A DNA stretch of 64,000 nt from Planotetraspora sp. A-T 1434. GTDB lineage: Bacteria > Actinomycetota > Actinomycetes > Streptosporangiales > Streptosporangiaceae. Every line of letters starts with the position of its first letter. The stretch's first letter is position 1. A program made the position numbers and the translations under genes. The DNA is taken from contig NZ_JAOEGB010000014.1 in the NCBI RefSeq assembly GCF_025420585.1, forward strand, positions 124,001 through 188,000, in the 5' to 3' direction. A model generated the notes under the pieces. The model was not told the origin of the DNA. It did not search any database and was given only the letters and a program-made list of their open reading frames with translations. This document shows, piece after piece, positions 29,533 to 38,115 of the stretch.

Positions 29533-31080
29533 GTGAGGGTGTCCGCTACCGGCTACACGTCGGGCGACCCGACGAAGGTCAGCAAGTCGGGCGACACGGT
29601 CGACGGCAACCTGACGCTGGGCACGGGGGCTGCGTCCCGCCAGCTCATCCTCCGTTCGTCCTACACGGGCGGCGACGACGACGGCGGGCCAGCCCACTTC
29701 GACTCCACCTCCCGTATCGAGCTGGAGTCCTACCAGCGGGCCCAGACGAACGGGTATGGGGAGGTCATCCGGGTCCGCTCCCGCCGCGCTCGGTCCAAGC
29801 AGATGTTCGCCTGGTACGGCCCCACCGCCTACACGCCCTACAACGCGGCGACGGACACCGGCGGCGACCCGATCGGGCAGGACGAGGGCTGGGCGTGGAT
29901 CGGAGCCCACTACCTGTCGACCGAGGGGGACGCGGTCCACGGGCACCTGTCCATCGAGACCCCGGACACGCTGACCGCGCTCCGGACACGGCTCGAATTC
30001 GCGATCTGGGACCCGGTCAGCGGCGCTTACGGCATGGACAAGACGCTGATCCGCACGAACGCAGCGGACTTTCAGGTCAGATGCACCAACAGTGCCGTCC
30101 TCCGCCTGTCCGGCGGCGTGCTCGACAAGAAGCCCATCGAATGGTCCAACTCCGACGTCGGCCAGGTCTCTGGCATCCGGTGGCAACTACGTACGGACGG
30201 CAGCGCCGAGGGCGGCAGCAACGCCGGCAGCGACCTGGAGCTCGTCCGGTTCAATGACAGCGGCGTGGCGCAGGACTCCCCGCTGGTCATCACTCGCCAG
30301 AACGGCCGCATCACCATCGGAGGTAGTAGCGGCTCCGGAGCTGGGCTGACGATCAACCGCAATGCCGCCTCAGCATCCGCCATTACGATTGCGCACACCG
30401 GCACGGGCGGTACCGGCATGGCTGTGACGGCTGCCGACGTGACGTCGTCGGTCGTGCGGGGGCAGATTTCCGGAGACACGGTCGCCAGAGCCGTTGTGTT
30501 CGCCGACGGCAAGCATGAGTGGGGCTCCGGCACGGCATCGCGGGACACCAACCTCTACCGCAACGGCACCGACCAGTTGAAGACCGATGACTCTCTCGTG
30601 GTCGGTGCGCGGCTCGCGGTCGGGCAGGCGCTCGGCTCAGATGCCATTGCTGTGACCACGGACGGCACGATCTCCGCGGCGCTGCTTAAGGCGAGCGCCC
30701 TCGGTACGGCCAGCCGCTCCGTGCTCGCGATCGAGACGAACGACGTCACCAAGCGGGCCTTCGACTACAGGTTGACCGGTGACAGCGTCTCCAGGATCCG
30801 CATGGACGCCTCCGCGTCCAGCTCGGGGACGATCATCTTCGGCGACGGGACCACCGCGGACACCAACATCTACCGGGCTGCCGCGGACACCCTCAAGACC
30901 GACGACTCCTTCCACGTCGGCACGACCTTCCGGCACCTCGGCACGAGCCTGGGCTTCTACAACGCCGCGGCGATCGCCCGGCCGACTGTGACCGGTTCCC
31001 GCGGCGGCAACGCCGCTCTGGCCTCCTTCCTCACACAGATGGCCGCTCTCGGCCTCATCACCGACAGCACCACGGCGTAG
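29533..31080 (+). CDS. Tail-fibre-like protein with internal repeats
   Basis: 515 residues, Gly/Ser/Thr-rich, beta-repeat. The C-terminal half has recurring units, DTNLYRNGTDQLKTDDSL and DTNIYRAAADTLKTDDSF, with a VFADGKHEWGSG / IFGDGTTAD lead. The end, GFYNAAAIARPTVTGSRG then AALGLITDSTTA, is the tip commonly seen in phage trimeric fibre or appendage proteins. It lies in the head module rather than beside tail tip genes, hence head fibre is an option. Probably exported on the virion and involved in host-surface contact. Confidence 0.7.
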   Translation: MRVSATGYTSGDPTKVSKSGDTVDGNLTLGTGAASRQLILRSSYTGGDDDGGPAHFDSTSRIELESYQRAQTNGYGEVIRVRSRRARSKQMFAWYGPTAYTPYNAATDTGGDPIGQDEGWAWIGAHYLSTEGDAVHGHLSIETPDTLTALRTRLEFAIWDPVSGAYGMDKTLIRTNAADFQVRCTNSAVLRLSGGVLDKKPIEWSNSDVGQVSGIRWQLRTDGSAEGGSNAGSDLELVRFNDSGVAQDSPLVITRQNGRITIGGSSGSGAGLTINRNAASASAITIAHTGTGGTGMAVTAADVTSSVVRGQISGDTVARAVVFADGKHEWGSGTASRDTNLYRNGTDQLKTDDSLVVGARLAVGQALGSDAIAVTTDGTISAALLKASALGTASRSVLAIETNDVTKRAFDYRLTGDSVSRIRMDASASSSGTIIFGDGTTADTNIYRAAADTLKTDDSFHVGTTFRHLGTSLGFYNAAAIARPTVTGSRGGNAALASFLTQMAALGLITDSTTA

Positions 31081-31092
31081 GAGTACGACCAC

Positions 31093-31308
31093 ATGCCCCC
31101 GATCCCCACCACGCCGGACGAACTGCTCCTCACGGTCCGCGAGCTGTTCCCGCTCCAGTACCACGTCGCCGAGCTGACGCTGATCAACCGGCGCCAGGCC
31201 GAGATGCTCCACGAGCGCGACGAACAGCTCGCCCAGCTCACCCGCCCCCCGGCTGCCCCCGAACCCGAGGGCAGGCCGCAGCCCGGCGGCGAGGAGACCA
31301 GGTCATGA
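31093..31308 (+). CDS. Small protein following the fibre gene
   Basis: 71 residues. A helical start (PDELLLTVRELFPLQYHVAE) with heptad pattern and a Pro/Glu-rich end. Such short coiled-coil proteins often accompany fibre genes. Coupled by ATGA to the connector gene. Confidence 0.55.
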   Translation: MPPIPTTPDELLLTVRELFPLQYHVAELTLINRRQAEMLHERDEQLAQLTRPPAAPEPEGRPQPGGEETRS

Positions 31309-32402
31309 CGATCGCCGTGGCGGGCCAGCCGATCACCCTGCTGGCCCAGTGGTACGACTACGCCGGCGGCCCGCCCGCCGACGTAGCCGGTGTGACGATC
31401 ACCATCAGGAGGGTGTCCGACTCGGCCGTGGTCGTCGGCCCCACCTCGGCCGGTGTCGGCCACCCTGCGACCGGCGTCTACACCTACACTTGGCCGGTCC
31501 CCGCAGCTCAGCCCATCGGCGACTACCTGGTCGTGTGGTCCGGCACCGACCCCCAATCCGACGCCGTCACCGCGACCGAGCTGGTCACCGTGGCCGGCAG
31601 CGACGGCGTGACCTATCCCTTAACGCGGCTCACGACCACGGTCAGCAGCGGCGGAACACCCGTCGACCCTGCCACGGTCACGGTGACCGTTCTCCAGCCG
31701 GACGGCACCACGCTGGGGCCATTCACCGGCGTGCGTGACAGCGCCGGCACCTACCACTACGACTACACCCCGGCCATGGCCGGGCGGCATATCGCCCGGT
31801 GGGTCACCACCACACCGTCGGGGATGGACGAGGAACCGTTCGAGGTCTTCGCCACCTGGTCCGAGGCGGGCATCATCTCCCTGGCGGAGGCCAAAGCCCA
31901 ACTGAACATCGCCTCAACGGACACCACCGATGACGAGGAGATCTCCGGGTTCATCCGGTCGGTGACGGCGATCTGCGAACGCTATGCCGGCGCGATCGTC
32001 CGCCGGACCCATGTCGAGAAGCACCGCGGCGGGTATGGCATCGCCCTGGCCTGGGCGCCGGTCCTGTCCCTGACCTCCGTCGCAGCGGTGGAAACCGGCG
32101 GGGTTGACCAGGAGGTGGCCGACCTCGACCTGGACGGCCCGACAGGGATTGTCCAGCGGAAGGACGGCCGGTACATGCGGGGCCCGTTCCGGGTCTCCTA
32201 CGTGGCCGGCCGGACTGAGGTCCCGCCTGACATCCGGCAGGCGGCGCTCATCATCCTGCAGCACGTGTGGGACACCCAGCGCGGCCAGATGGGCACGGTC
32301 CGGGGGCGCTCCTCGGAGGAGCCCTGGGACCCGCGCAAGGGGTTCTCCATCCCCCGCAGAGCCTTGGAGTTGCTGGGCGACCCCATGCCGCTGGTCGGCT
32401 GA
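31305..32402 (+). CDS. Head-tail connector with N-terminal Ig-like domains
   Basis: 365 residues. The first about 195 residues look like two immunoglobulin-like beta domains (ITIRRVSDSAVVVGPTS, YTYTWPVPAAQPIGDYLVVW, then TVTVLQPDGTTLGPF). The last 165 match gp6-like connectors: IISLAEAKAQLNIASTD, EEISGFIRSVTAICERYAGA and IRQAALIILQHVWDTQRG. Connectors are usually about 110-170 residues, so this is an enlarged fusion. It closes the portal and attaches the tail; the Ig domains may face outward. Confidence 0.75.
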   Translation: MTIAVAGQPITLLAQWYDYAGGPPADVAGVTITIRRVSDSAVVVGPTSAGVGHPATGVYTYTWPVPAAQPIGDYLVVWSGTDPQSDAVTATELVTVAGSDGVTYPLTRLTTTVSSGGTPVDPATVTVTVLQPDGTTLGPFTGVRDSAGTYHYDYTPAMAGRHIARWVTTTPSGMDEEPFEVFATWSEAGIISLAEAKAQLNIASTDTTDDEEISGFIRSVTAICERYAGAIVRRTHVEKHRGGYGIALAWAPVLSLTSVAAVETGGVDQEVADLDLDGPTGIVQRKDGRYMRGPFRVSYVAGRTEVPPDIRQAALIILQHVWDTQRGQMGTVRGRSSEEPWDPRKGFSIPRRALELLGDPMPLVG

Positions 32403-32863
32403 TGGGCACCACATCGCGGGCCCCCGCCGTCATCGACGCGCTGGTGGCCCTTCTCCAGGCTGCGCCGGGCCTGTCTGGGGTGACCGTGTTCGACGGGCCG
32501 ACCGTCACCGCGGCCAGCATCCGTGACCTCATCACGGTGGGCTGGGACGGCGACGACGACAACGACGAAGCCGTCCAGTCCGACCAGGCGTGGGCGGGGC
32601 TCGGCGCCAAGTCCAAGGACGAAACCCTCCTGATCACCTGCGCGGCCATCGCGTGGCGCGGCGAAACAGACGTCAAGCCGGTGCGGGACCGCGCGTACGC
32701 CCTCGTGGGTGAGGTGGAGACAGCGCTCCGCTCCGATCCGTCGCTGGGGTTCCCGCCACCCACAACGGTCGCTTTCGCGACCGGCAACGCCTACCAGCGC
32801 CAGACAGACGGCGGCGCGGAGGCCCGTGTGGTGTTCACCGTCGCAGTCCAGACCCGCATCTGA
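32402..32863 (+). CDS. Tail-completion / head-tail joining protein
   Basis: 153 residues, start overlapping the connector stop (TGATG). VIDALVALLQAAPGLSGVTV, then VGWDGDDDN and EVETALRSDPSLGFPP match actinophage tail terminator-like proteins placed between connector and major tail protein. No catalytic motif. Confidence 0.65.
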   Translation: MGTTSRAPAVIDALVALLQAAPGLSGVTVFDGPTVTAASIRDLITVGWDGDDDNDEAVQSDQAWAGLGAKSKDETLLITCAAIAWRGETDVKPVRDRAYALVGEVETALRSDPSLGFPPPTTVAFATGNAYQRQTDGGAEARVVFTVAVQTRI

Positions 32864-32872
32864 GGAGACAGC

Positions 32873-33085
32873 GTGGCCAGATTCAAAAACATCTCCGGCG
32901 ATGACCGCCACGTCGGCCGCGCGGACGGGCCCGTCGTACGGGCAGGCGACGTCACCAGCATCGACGGCGGCGTGGTGGAGGAGCTCGACGACGCCTACAT
33001 CGTCGGCGAGGGAGACGACGCGAGGGCGTGGCCTAAGGAGACGTGGGAGCTGGTCTCCGAGGCGAAGACCAGGAAGGCGGAGTAA
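32873..33085 (+). CDS. Small tail-region protein
   Basis: 70 residues, GTG start with GAGGAGA upstream. NISGDDRHVGRADGPVVRAG resembles small head-tail joining proteins; acidic middle. Three bases separate it from the major tail protein gene. Confidence 0.55.
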   Translation: MARFKNISGDDRHVGRADGPVVRAGDVTSIDGGVVEELDDAYIVGEGDDARAWPKETWELVSEAKTRKAE

Positions 33086-33088
33086 CAC

Positions 33089-34114
33089 ATGGCTACCGGA
33101 TCGGGCCTTGACGCCCAGCTGGGGTTCGCGGCGGAGTCCACCGTGGGCACCGGCGTCACCGTGACGAAGTTCGTCGAGTTCGACAAGGAAGGCTTGCAGT
33201 TCGACGCGGGGTTCCTGGAGCCGACCGGGCTGCGGGTGGGTCGGAAGTTCAAGCGGGCGTCCCGGGTCGTCCAGTCCCGCAAGTCGGTGTCGGGCGACAT
33301 TGAGCTGCAGGTGGCCTCGCGCGGCATGGGGCTGCTGTGGAAGCACGCTCTGGGCTCCACGGCCACGCCAACGGTCATCTCGGGTACGGCGTTCCGGCAG
33401 GTGCACACCCCGGTCGGGATGCAGGGCCTCGGCCTGACGATCCAGGTGGGTAGGCCGGAGCCGGCGAGCGGCACGGTGCGGCCGTTCACGTTCCGGGGCT
33501 GCAAGATCTCCGACTGGGAGTTCTCGCTTTCGGACGGCGAGGTGGCCAAGCTCAAGCTGAGCGTGGACGGCTGGGACGAGACCCTGGCGACCGCGCTCGC
33601 CACGTCCTCCTACACCAGCGCGAACCTGTACTCCTTCTCCCAGGCGGTGCTGAAGCTCGGCGGGACGGCGTCCACGACGACCGGCCTGATGAGCGTGGCG
33701 TCCGGCGTCCAGGTCGCCACCGTCATCAAGGACTTCAGCGTGAAGTACTCCACCCCGATGGCGACCGAGCGGTACGGCGTGGGCAACGCCGGGGTGAAGT
33801 CCGAGCAGTTGGAGAACGACTTCCCGGGCATCACGGGCAAGTTCGGCGCCGAGTTCTCGAAGGTCGAGCTGTATGACGTGTTCAAGGCGAACACGACGCT
33901 TGCCATGGAGTTCGTGATGACCGGCGCCGCGATCGGCGCATCTGGGTCCAATGACACCCTGTCGATCATCTGCCCGGCCATCAAAATCAAGTCCGCGACA
34001 CCCACGGTCGACGGCCCGGACATCGTGTCCATGGACGTCGAATGGGAAGCCTACGACGACGAAACCAACGCCCCGATCCAGGTGATGGTCATCTCGGCGG
34101 ACTCCACACTGTGA
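33089..34114 (+). CDS. Major tail tube protein
   Basis: 341 residues. GSGLDAQLGFAAESTVGTGV and VTKFVEFDKEGLQFDAGF at the start, central GCKISDWEFSLSDGEVAKL, and ending DVEWEAYDDETNAPIQVMV identify an actinophage major tail protein. High Gly/Thr/Ser and beta strands fit the tube fold. It polymerises around the tape measure. Confidence 0.85.
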   Translation: MATGSGLDAQLGFAAESTVGTGVTVTKFVEFDKEGLQFDAGFLEPTGLRVGRKFKRASRVVQSRKSVSGDIELQVASRGMGLLWKHALGSTATPTVISGTAFRQVHTPVGMQGLGLTIQVGRPEPASGTVRPFTFRGCKISDWEFSLSDGEVAKLKLSVDGWDETLATALATSSYTSANLYSFSQAVLKLGGTASTTTGLMSVASGVQVATVIKDFSVKYSTPMATERYGVGNAGVKSEQLENDFPGITGKFGAEFSKVELYDVFKANTTLAMEFVMTGAAIGASGSNDTLSIICPAIKIKSATPTVDGPDIVSMDVEWEAYDDETNAPIQVMVISADSTL

Positions 34115-34677
34115 CCCTCGACGTCAAGGTCACGGGCGCGCACCAGCTGTACGAGCTCAACCGGAAGCTCAGGGAAGCCAACAAGAAGCTCCCGGCGAAG
34201 CTGCGCAAGGGCATCCGGGACGGCGCCAAACCCGCAGTGCGAGCCACGAAGGCGGCGGTGCTTGCCATCCCGGTGAAGAACGCCCGCGGCGGGGGCCGGT
34301 CGCAGCGGCAGTCCCACCACTTCGAGCGCTCGAAGGGCAAGGACGAGGAGAAGCGGCGAACCAGCGCACGCCGACGGTCGGGGCTGCGCAGGACGATCGC
34401 GGGCGCCATCAAGGTGCAGATCAGAACCGGGGCGAAGACGGCCGCGGTGCGGATCCTGGTGGACGAGAAGCAACTGCCGCCGGATCAGCGGACGTTGCCA
34501 CGCCACCTGGACTCGCCCAACGGGTGGCGTCACCCGACGTTCGGCCGTGACCCGTGGACGCACCAGCAGGGCCGACCGTGGTTCGAGACCACGATCCGCC
34601 GCCACCTCGCGGAGGTGCGGTCCGCCGTGTTGAAGGCGATGGATGAGATCGCCAACGAGATCGAAAGAGGAGTGTGA
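34111..34677 (+). CDS. Basic minor tail protein (HK97 gp10-like)
   Basis: 188 residues, GTG overlapping the tube gene stop. VTGAHQLYELNRKLREANKK, KLRKGIRDGAKPAVRATKAA and a basic middle, then RPWFETTIRRHLAEVRSAVL at the end match HK97 gp10-like tail proteins. Its position between tube and chaperone genes is slightly shifted from the usual order. Confidence 0.65.
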   Translation: MTLDVKVTGAHQLYELNRKLREANKKLPAKLRKGIRDGAKPAVRATKAAVLAIPVKNARGGGRSQRQSHHFERSKGKDEEKRRTSARRRSGLRRTIAGAIKVQIRTGAKTAAVRILVDEKQLPPDQRTLPRHLDSPNGWRHPTFGRDPWTHQQGRPWFETTIRRHLAEVRSAVLKAMDEIANEIERGV

Positions 34678-34678
34678 C

Positions 34679-34984
34679 GTGCCAAGGATCGTCATCGGCG
34701 ACGAGTCGGCGGAGTTCGACCTGAGCCGTCTGGCGCTGCACGAGGGCATCGCCATTCAGGACGCGACGGGCTGGCGGGTGACCGAGGTCGGCGACGCGAT
34801 GGCAAAGGGCGACCTGAAGGCGGTCGCTGCGCTCGCGTGGATCGCCCTGAGGCGTATGGGCAAGGACGTGACCTTCGCGGACATCACCGAAGGCCGGTAC
34901 CCGATCGACATCATGTCGATCAGGATCGAGACGGATGAGGAGCCGGACCCTACGCCCGCCGCAGGGGCGAACGCCTCGCCCTGA
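34679..34984 (+). CDS. Tail assembly chaperone, zero frame (gpG-like)
   Basis: 101 residues, GTG start with AAAGAGGAG upstream. RIVIGDESAEFDLSRLALHE, GDLKAVAALAWIALRRMGKD and an acidic end are typical of the first chaperone. It sits immediately upstream of the tape measure gene. A second part in the -1 frame follows (next entry). Confidence 0.75.
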   Translation: MPRIVIGDESAEFDLSRLALHEGIAIQDATGWRVTEVGDAMAKGDLKAVAALAWIALRRMGKDVTFADITEGRYPIDIMSIRIETDEEPDPTPAAGANASP

Positions 34985-35124
34985 AGCGGCTCCGCTACCT
35001 GACCGCCCTCGCCTACCACTTCCACCTGACACCGAGCGACGTGGATCAGCTGACAGTCGTCGAGTTCGACCTGTTCTGCGCGGAAGTGGACCGCATCAAC
35101 AAGCAGCACTCCGAGTCGTCGTGA
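34939..35124 (+). CDS. Frameshifted C-terminal part of the tail assembly chaperone (gpT-like)
   Basis: The -1 frame is open from just after a TGA at 34936 to a TGA at 35122. It encodes RLRYLTALAYHFHLTPSDVD, then QLTVVEFDLFCAEVDRI, matching the second chaperone segment of actinophages. It lacks a plausible own start, so a -1 ribosomal slip within 34939-34984 is expected to make the fusion. I see no classical X-XXY-YYZ heptamer; A-GGG-GCG (34963-34969) and the CCC before the zero-frame TGA are the best sites. Confidence 0.65.
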   Translation, partial: GAGPYARRRGERLALKRLRYLTALAYHFHLTPSDVDQLTVVEFDLFCAEVDRINKQHSESS

Positions 35125-35152
35125 CCTGAATACGCCCTGACGGGGAGGTGCT

Positions 35153-38110
35153 GTGGCCTCCCTGTCGTTCGACATCTTCGCCCGCGACCACGCCAGCCGA
35201 GCATTCAGGAAACTGGGCGACGAGGCCGAACGCGCAGGCAAGAAGATTGACGGGCTCGGCGGGGCGACGGACGCGCTGCGCGGCCACACCGCAGCGCTCG
35301 GCGCCCACCTGCAAGCCCTCGGCGGCCACACCGCCACCCTGGCCGGCCACCTGCGAAACCTCGGCGGGCACTTCGCCACCCTCGTCGGGCAGGTCGGGCA
35401 GGTCGGCGCGACCATCGCCGTGGCGGCGGGGAAGCTGGCGACGCTGGCCGCTGCGGCGGCTTCCACCGCGTCAAGCGTCGGCGGGCTCGTCGCCGCTCTC
35501 GCGCCGGCCGCGGGGGCGTTGGCCGCCCTCCCGGGCGCGGTGGCGGCGTTCGCAGCCGCCAACACCGTTCTCAAGCTCTCCCTCTACGGCGTCAGCGACG
35601 CGATGAAGCACGCCTACGAGGGCGACATGAAGAAGTTCGAGGAAGACCTGGCGAAGCTCACCCCGACGGCCCAGTCGTTCGCGAAGGAGTTCCTCGACAC
35701 CGTCCCGGCGATGAAGACGTTCCAGCAGGCCGCTCAGACGGGGTTCTTCTCCGAGCTGAACGGGAGCTTGGCGCACTTCGTTGACCTTCTCCGGGGCACC
35801 CAGCCGTGGATCTATGGGCTCGCGGTCAACATGGGCGCCGTTGTCCGGACGTTCGCGGAGTGGGCGACCGCCAGCACCAGCATTCAGGGGTTCAACACGA
35901 TCCTGTCGGACACCTCCAGCCTCGTCACCGGCCTGCGTGCGGGGTTGCGGCCGTTGCTGCAAGGCTTCCTGGACCTGGCCGTCGTCGGCAGCGACTTCCT
36001 GAGCGGTTTCCAGGGCGGCCTCCGTGACACGCTGACCTCGTTCGGGCAGTGGATGAGCGAGATCGCCCGCTCCGGCCAAGCCATGGAGTGGATGAAGTCC
36101 GCGGTCGAGGTGTTCAAGCAGCTCGGGGCCATCGCCAAGGACCTCGGCGGCATCATCGGCGGCGTCCTCGACGCGATGAAAGCCAGCGGCGCGGGCGCTC
36201 TCGGGGTGCTCGGGCAGCTGCTCGACGGCATGAACCAGTGGGTCCACTCCGCGCAAGGCCAGCAGACCCTGGTCACGGTGTTCCAGTCGCTGCACCAGGT
36301 GGGGCAGGCGTTCCTGCCCGTTGTCACCGCGCTCGCGTCGGGGATCGGCGCCCTGGCTCCCACAGTGGCGTCCCTCGCCACGGCGATCGGGCCGGTGCTG
36401 ACCGCCGCCATCACCGCGGTGGTGCCCGCCCTGCAGGCGTTGGGGCCGGGGCTGTTGGACCTGTTCGCCGGCGTCGGCAGAGGCGTGCAACTGCTGGGCC
36501 CGTCGCTGCTGGAGGTGGGGCGGGCGTTTTCTGGCCTGTTCTCCGCGGTCGCCCCGGTGATCCCCCAGCTCGCGCGGGGGGTCGCGGCGGCGGTTCCCGG
36601 CCTGGTGGTGCTGATGCGGGAGCTCGGCCGGGCGGTCGCCGAGCTGGGCCCGGCATTCGTCCCGCTGGGGCAGGCCATAGGGCGGGTGGTGGCGGTGGTG
36701 TCGCCGCTGCTGCCAATCTTCGCGGATCTGGCGGCGAAGGTGGTCGCGATCCTGGCTCCCGCGTTGGCGCCGCTGGCGGCGGCGTTCGTCGACCTTGTTA
36801 AGGCGGTCACCCCGCTGGTCCCGGTGGTCGCCCAGGTGGCGGCCCTGATCGCGACGTCGTTCGCGTCGGGGCTGCAGGCGGTGATGCCGTCGATTCAGGT
36901 CCTGGTGGGCGCGCTCGCCCAGGCCCTCCGCGCCCTGGAGCCCATCATCCCCGCCGTGGTGACACTCGGGGCCACCCTGATCAACCAGCTGGTGCCCGCC
37001 CTGGCTCCGCTGCTCCCGCAGATCGCCACCCTGGTCACGCACCTGGTGACGGGTCTACTCCCGGCGCTAACCCCCCTCATCCCGGTGATCGTGCAGGTCG
37101 CGAAGGCGGCCGGGGAGCAACTCCTGCGGATCCTGGAAATGATCGCCCCGTACCTGCCGGACATGGTGACCGCATTCGGTGAACTGCTCGTCGCGCTCAC
37201 GCCGCTGATCCCGCCCGTGCTGGAGCTGGTGAAGGCCCTGGTCCCGCTGATCCCGATCGCGACGGACGTCATCCGGCTGCTGACGAACATCGCTACGGCG
37301 GTCATGCCCATCCTCACGACCGCCATCCAGGCCAACACCTGGGCGACCAGCTTGTTCGTGGACGCCGTGAAGTGGCTCGTCGACAAGGTCGTCGGGGCGT
37401 TCCAATGGCTGTACGACACCCTCGTCGGACACTCGATCATCCCGGACCTGATCAACGGGATGACGCAGTGGTTCCGCAACGGCGTCGACTGGATCGGCAA
37501 CGCGCTCGCCTGGTTCGGCAACCTACCAGGGATGCTCGCCAACTGGTTTGGCAACGCCAAGGACGCCGCGATCGGGAAGTTCGGTGAATTGGTCAATTCG
37601 GTTCGCGGCATCCCGGGCGCCATCGTGAGCGCCCTGGGCAACCTCGGCTCACTGCTGTACAACAGCGGCCGCAGCATCATCCAGGGCCTGATCGACGGGC
37701 TGTACAGCATGCTGCAGGGCGCGTACAACGCGGCGGCGGACATTCTCAACCAGATCCGCAGCTTGTTCCCGTTCTCCCCAGCCAAGGAAGGCCCGTTCAG
37801 CGGGCGCGGGTGGACGCTGTACTCCGGCATGTCGCTGGGTGAGGGCCTGGCGGAGGGCATGGGCAGGGCATCCGGGCTGGTGCGGTCCGCCGCCGAGCGG
37901 ATGGTCGGGATGGCGTCCATCGGTGCGACTATCACCCCGGCGTTGGCCGCCTCCCAGGTGCCGGTGGTGGCGGCCGGCGGCTCGCCAACCATCATCAACG
38001 TCAACTTCGGCGGGCAGCCGCTGGTCGGCGAGGACGACATCATCCGCATGGTCGTCAGGGCGATCAACCAGGCCCCGGCGCGCGGGTTCAACCTCGGGGT
38101 GGTGGGCTGA
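35153..38110 (+). CDS. Tape measure protein
   Basis: 985 residues. It begins with a charged DIFARDHASRAFRKLGDEAE unit and a coiled-coil with repeated GHTAALGAHLQALGG / GHTATLAGHLRNLGG segments (about 40-75). Long Ala/Leu/Pro/Val-rich hydrophobic stretches fill the middle. The C-terminus has FPFSPAKEGPFSGRGW, a phage tape-measure signature, and INVNFGGQPLVGED. By the usual about 1.5 angstrom per residue rule the tail would be about 150 nm. Determines tail length and may aid DNA entry. Confidence 0.92.
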   Translation: MASLSFDIFARDHASRAFRKLGDEAERAGKKIDGLGGATDALRGHTAALGAHLQALGGHTATLAGHLRNLGGHFATLVGQVGQVGATIAVAAGKLATLAAAAASTASSVGGLVAALAPAAGALAALPGAVAAFAAANTVLKLSLYGVSDAMKHAYEGDMKKFEEDLAKLTPTAQSFAKEFLDTVPAMKTFQQAAQTGFFSELNGSLAHFVDLLRGTQPWIYGLAVNMGAVVRTFAEWATASTSIQGFNTILSDTSSLVTGLRAGLRPLLQGFLDLAVVGSDFLSGFQGGLRDTLTSFGQWMSEIARSGQAMEWMKSAVEVFKQLGAIAKDLGGIIGGVLDAMKASGAGALGVLGQLLDGMNQWVHSAQGQQTLVTVFQSLHQVGQAFLPVVTALASGIGALAPTVASLATAIGPVLTAAITAVVPALQALGPGLLDLFAGVGRGVQLLGPSLLEVGRAFSGLFSAVAPVIPQLARGVAAAVPGLVVLMRELGRAVAELGPAFVPLGQAIGRVVAVVSPLLPIFADLAAKVVAILAPALAPLAAAFVDLVKAVTPLVPVVAQVAALIATSFASGLQAVMPSIQVLVGALAQALRALEPIIPAVVTLGATLINQLVPALAPLLPQIATLVTHLVTGLLPALTPLIPVIVQVAKAAGEQLLRILEMIAPYLPDMVTAFGELLVALTPLIPPVLELVKALVPLIPIATDVIRLLTNIATAVMPILTTAIQANTWATSLFVDAVKWLVDKVVGAFQWLYDTLVGHSIIPDLINGMTQWFRNGVDWIGNALAWFGNLPGMLANWFGNAKDAAIGKFGELVNSVRGIPGAIVSALGNLGSLLYNSGRSIIQGLIDGLYSMLQGAYNAAADILNQIRSLFPFSPAKEGPFSGRGWTLYSGMSLGEGLAEGMGRASGLVRSAAERMVGMASIGATITPALAASQVPVVAAGGSPTIINVNFGGQPLVGEDDIIRMVVRAINQAPARGFNLGVVG

Positions 38111-38115
38111 CGGTG

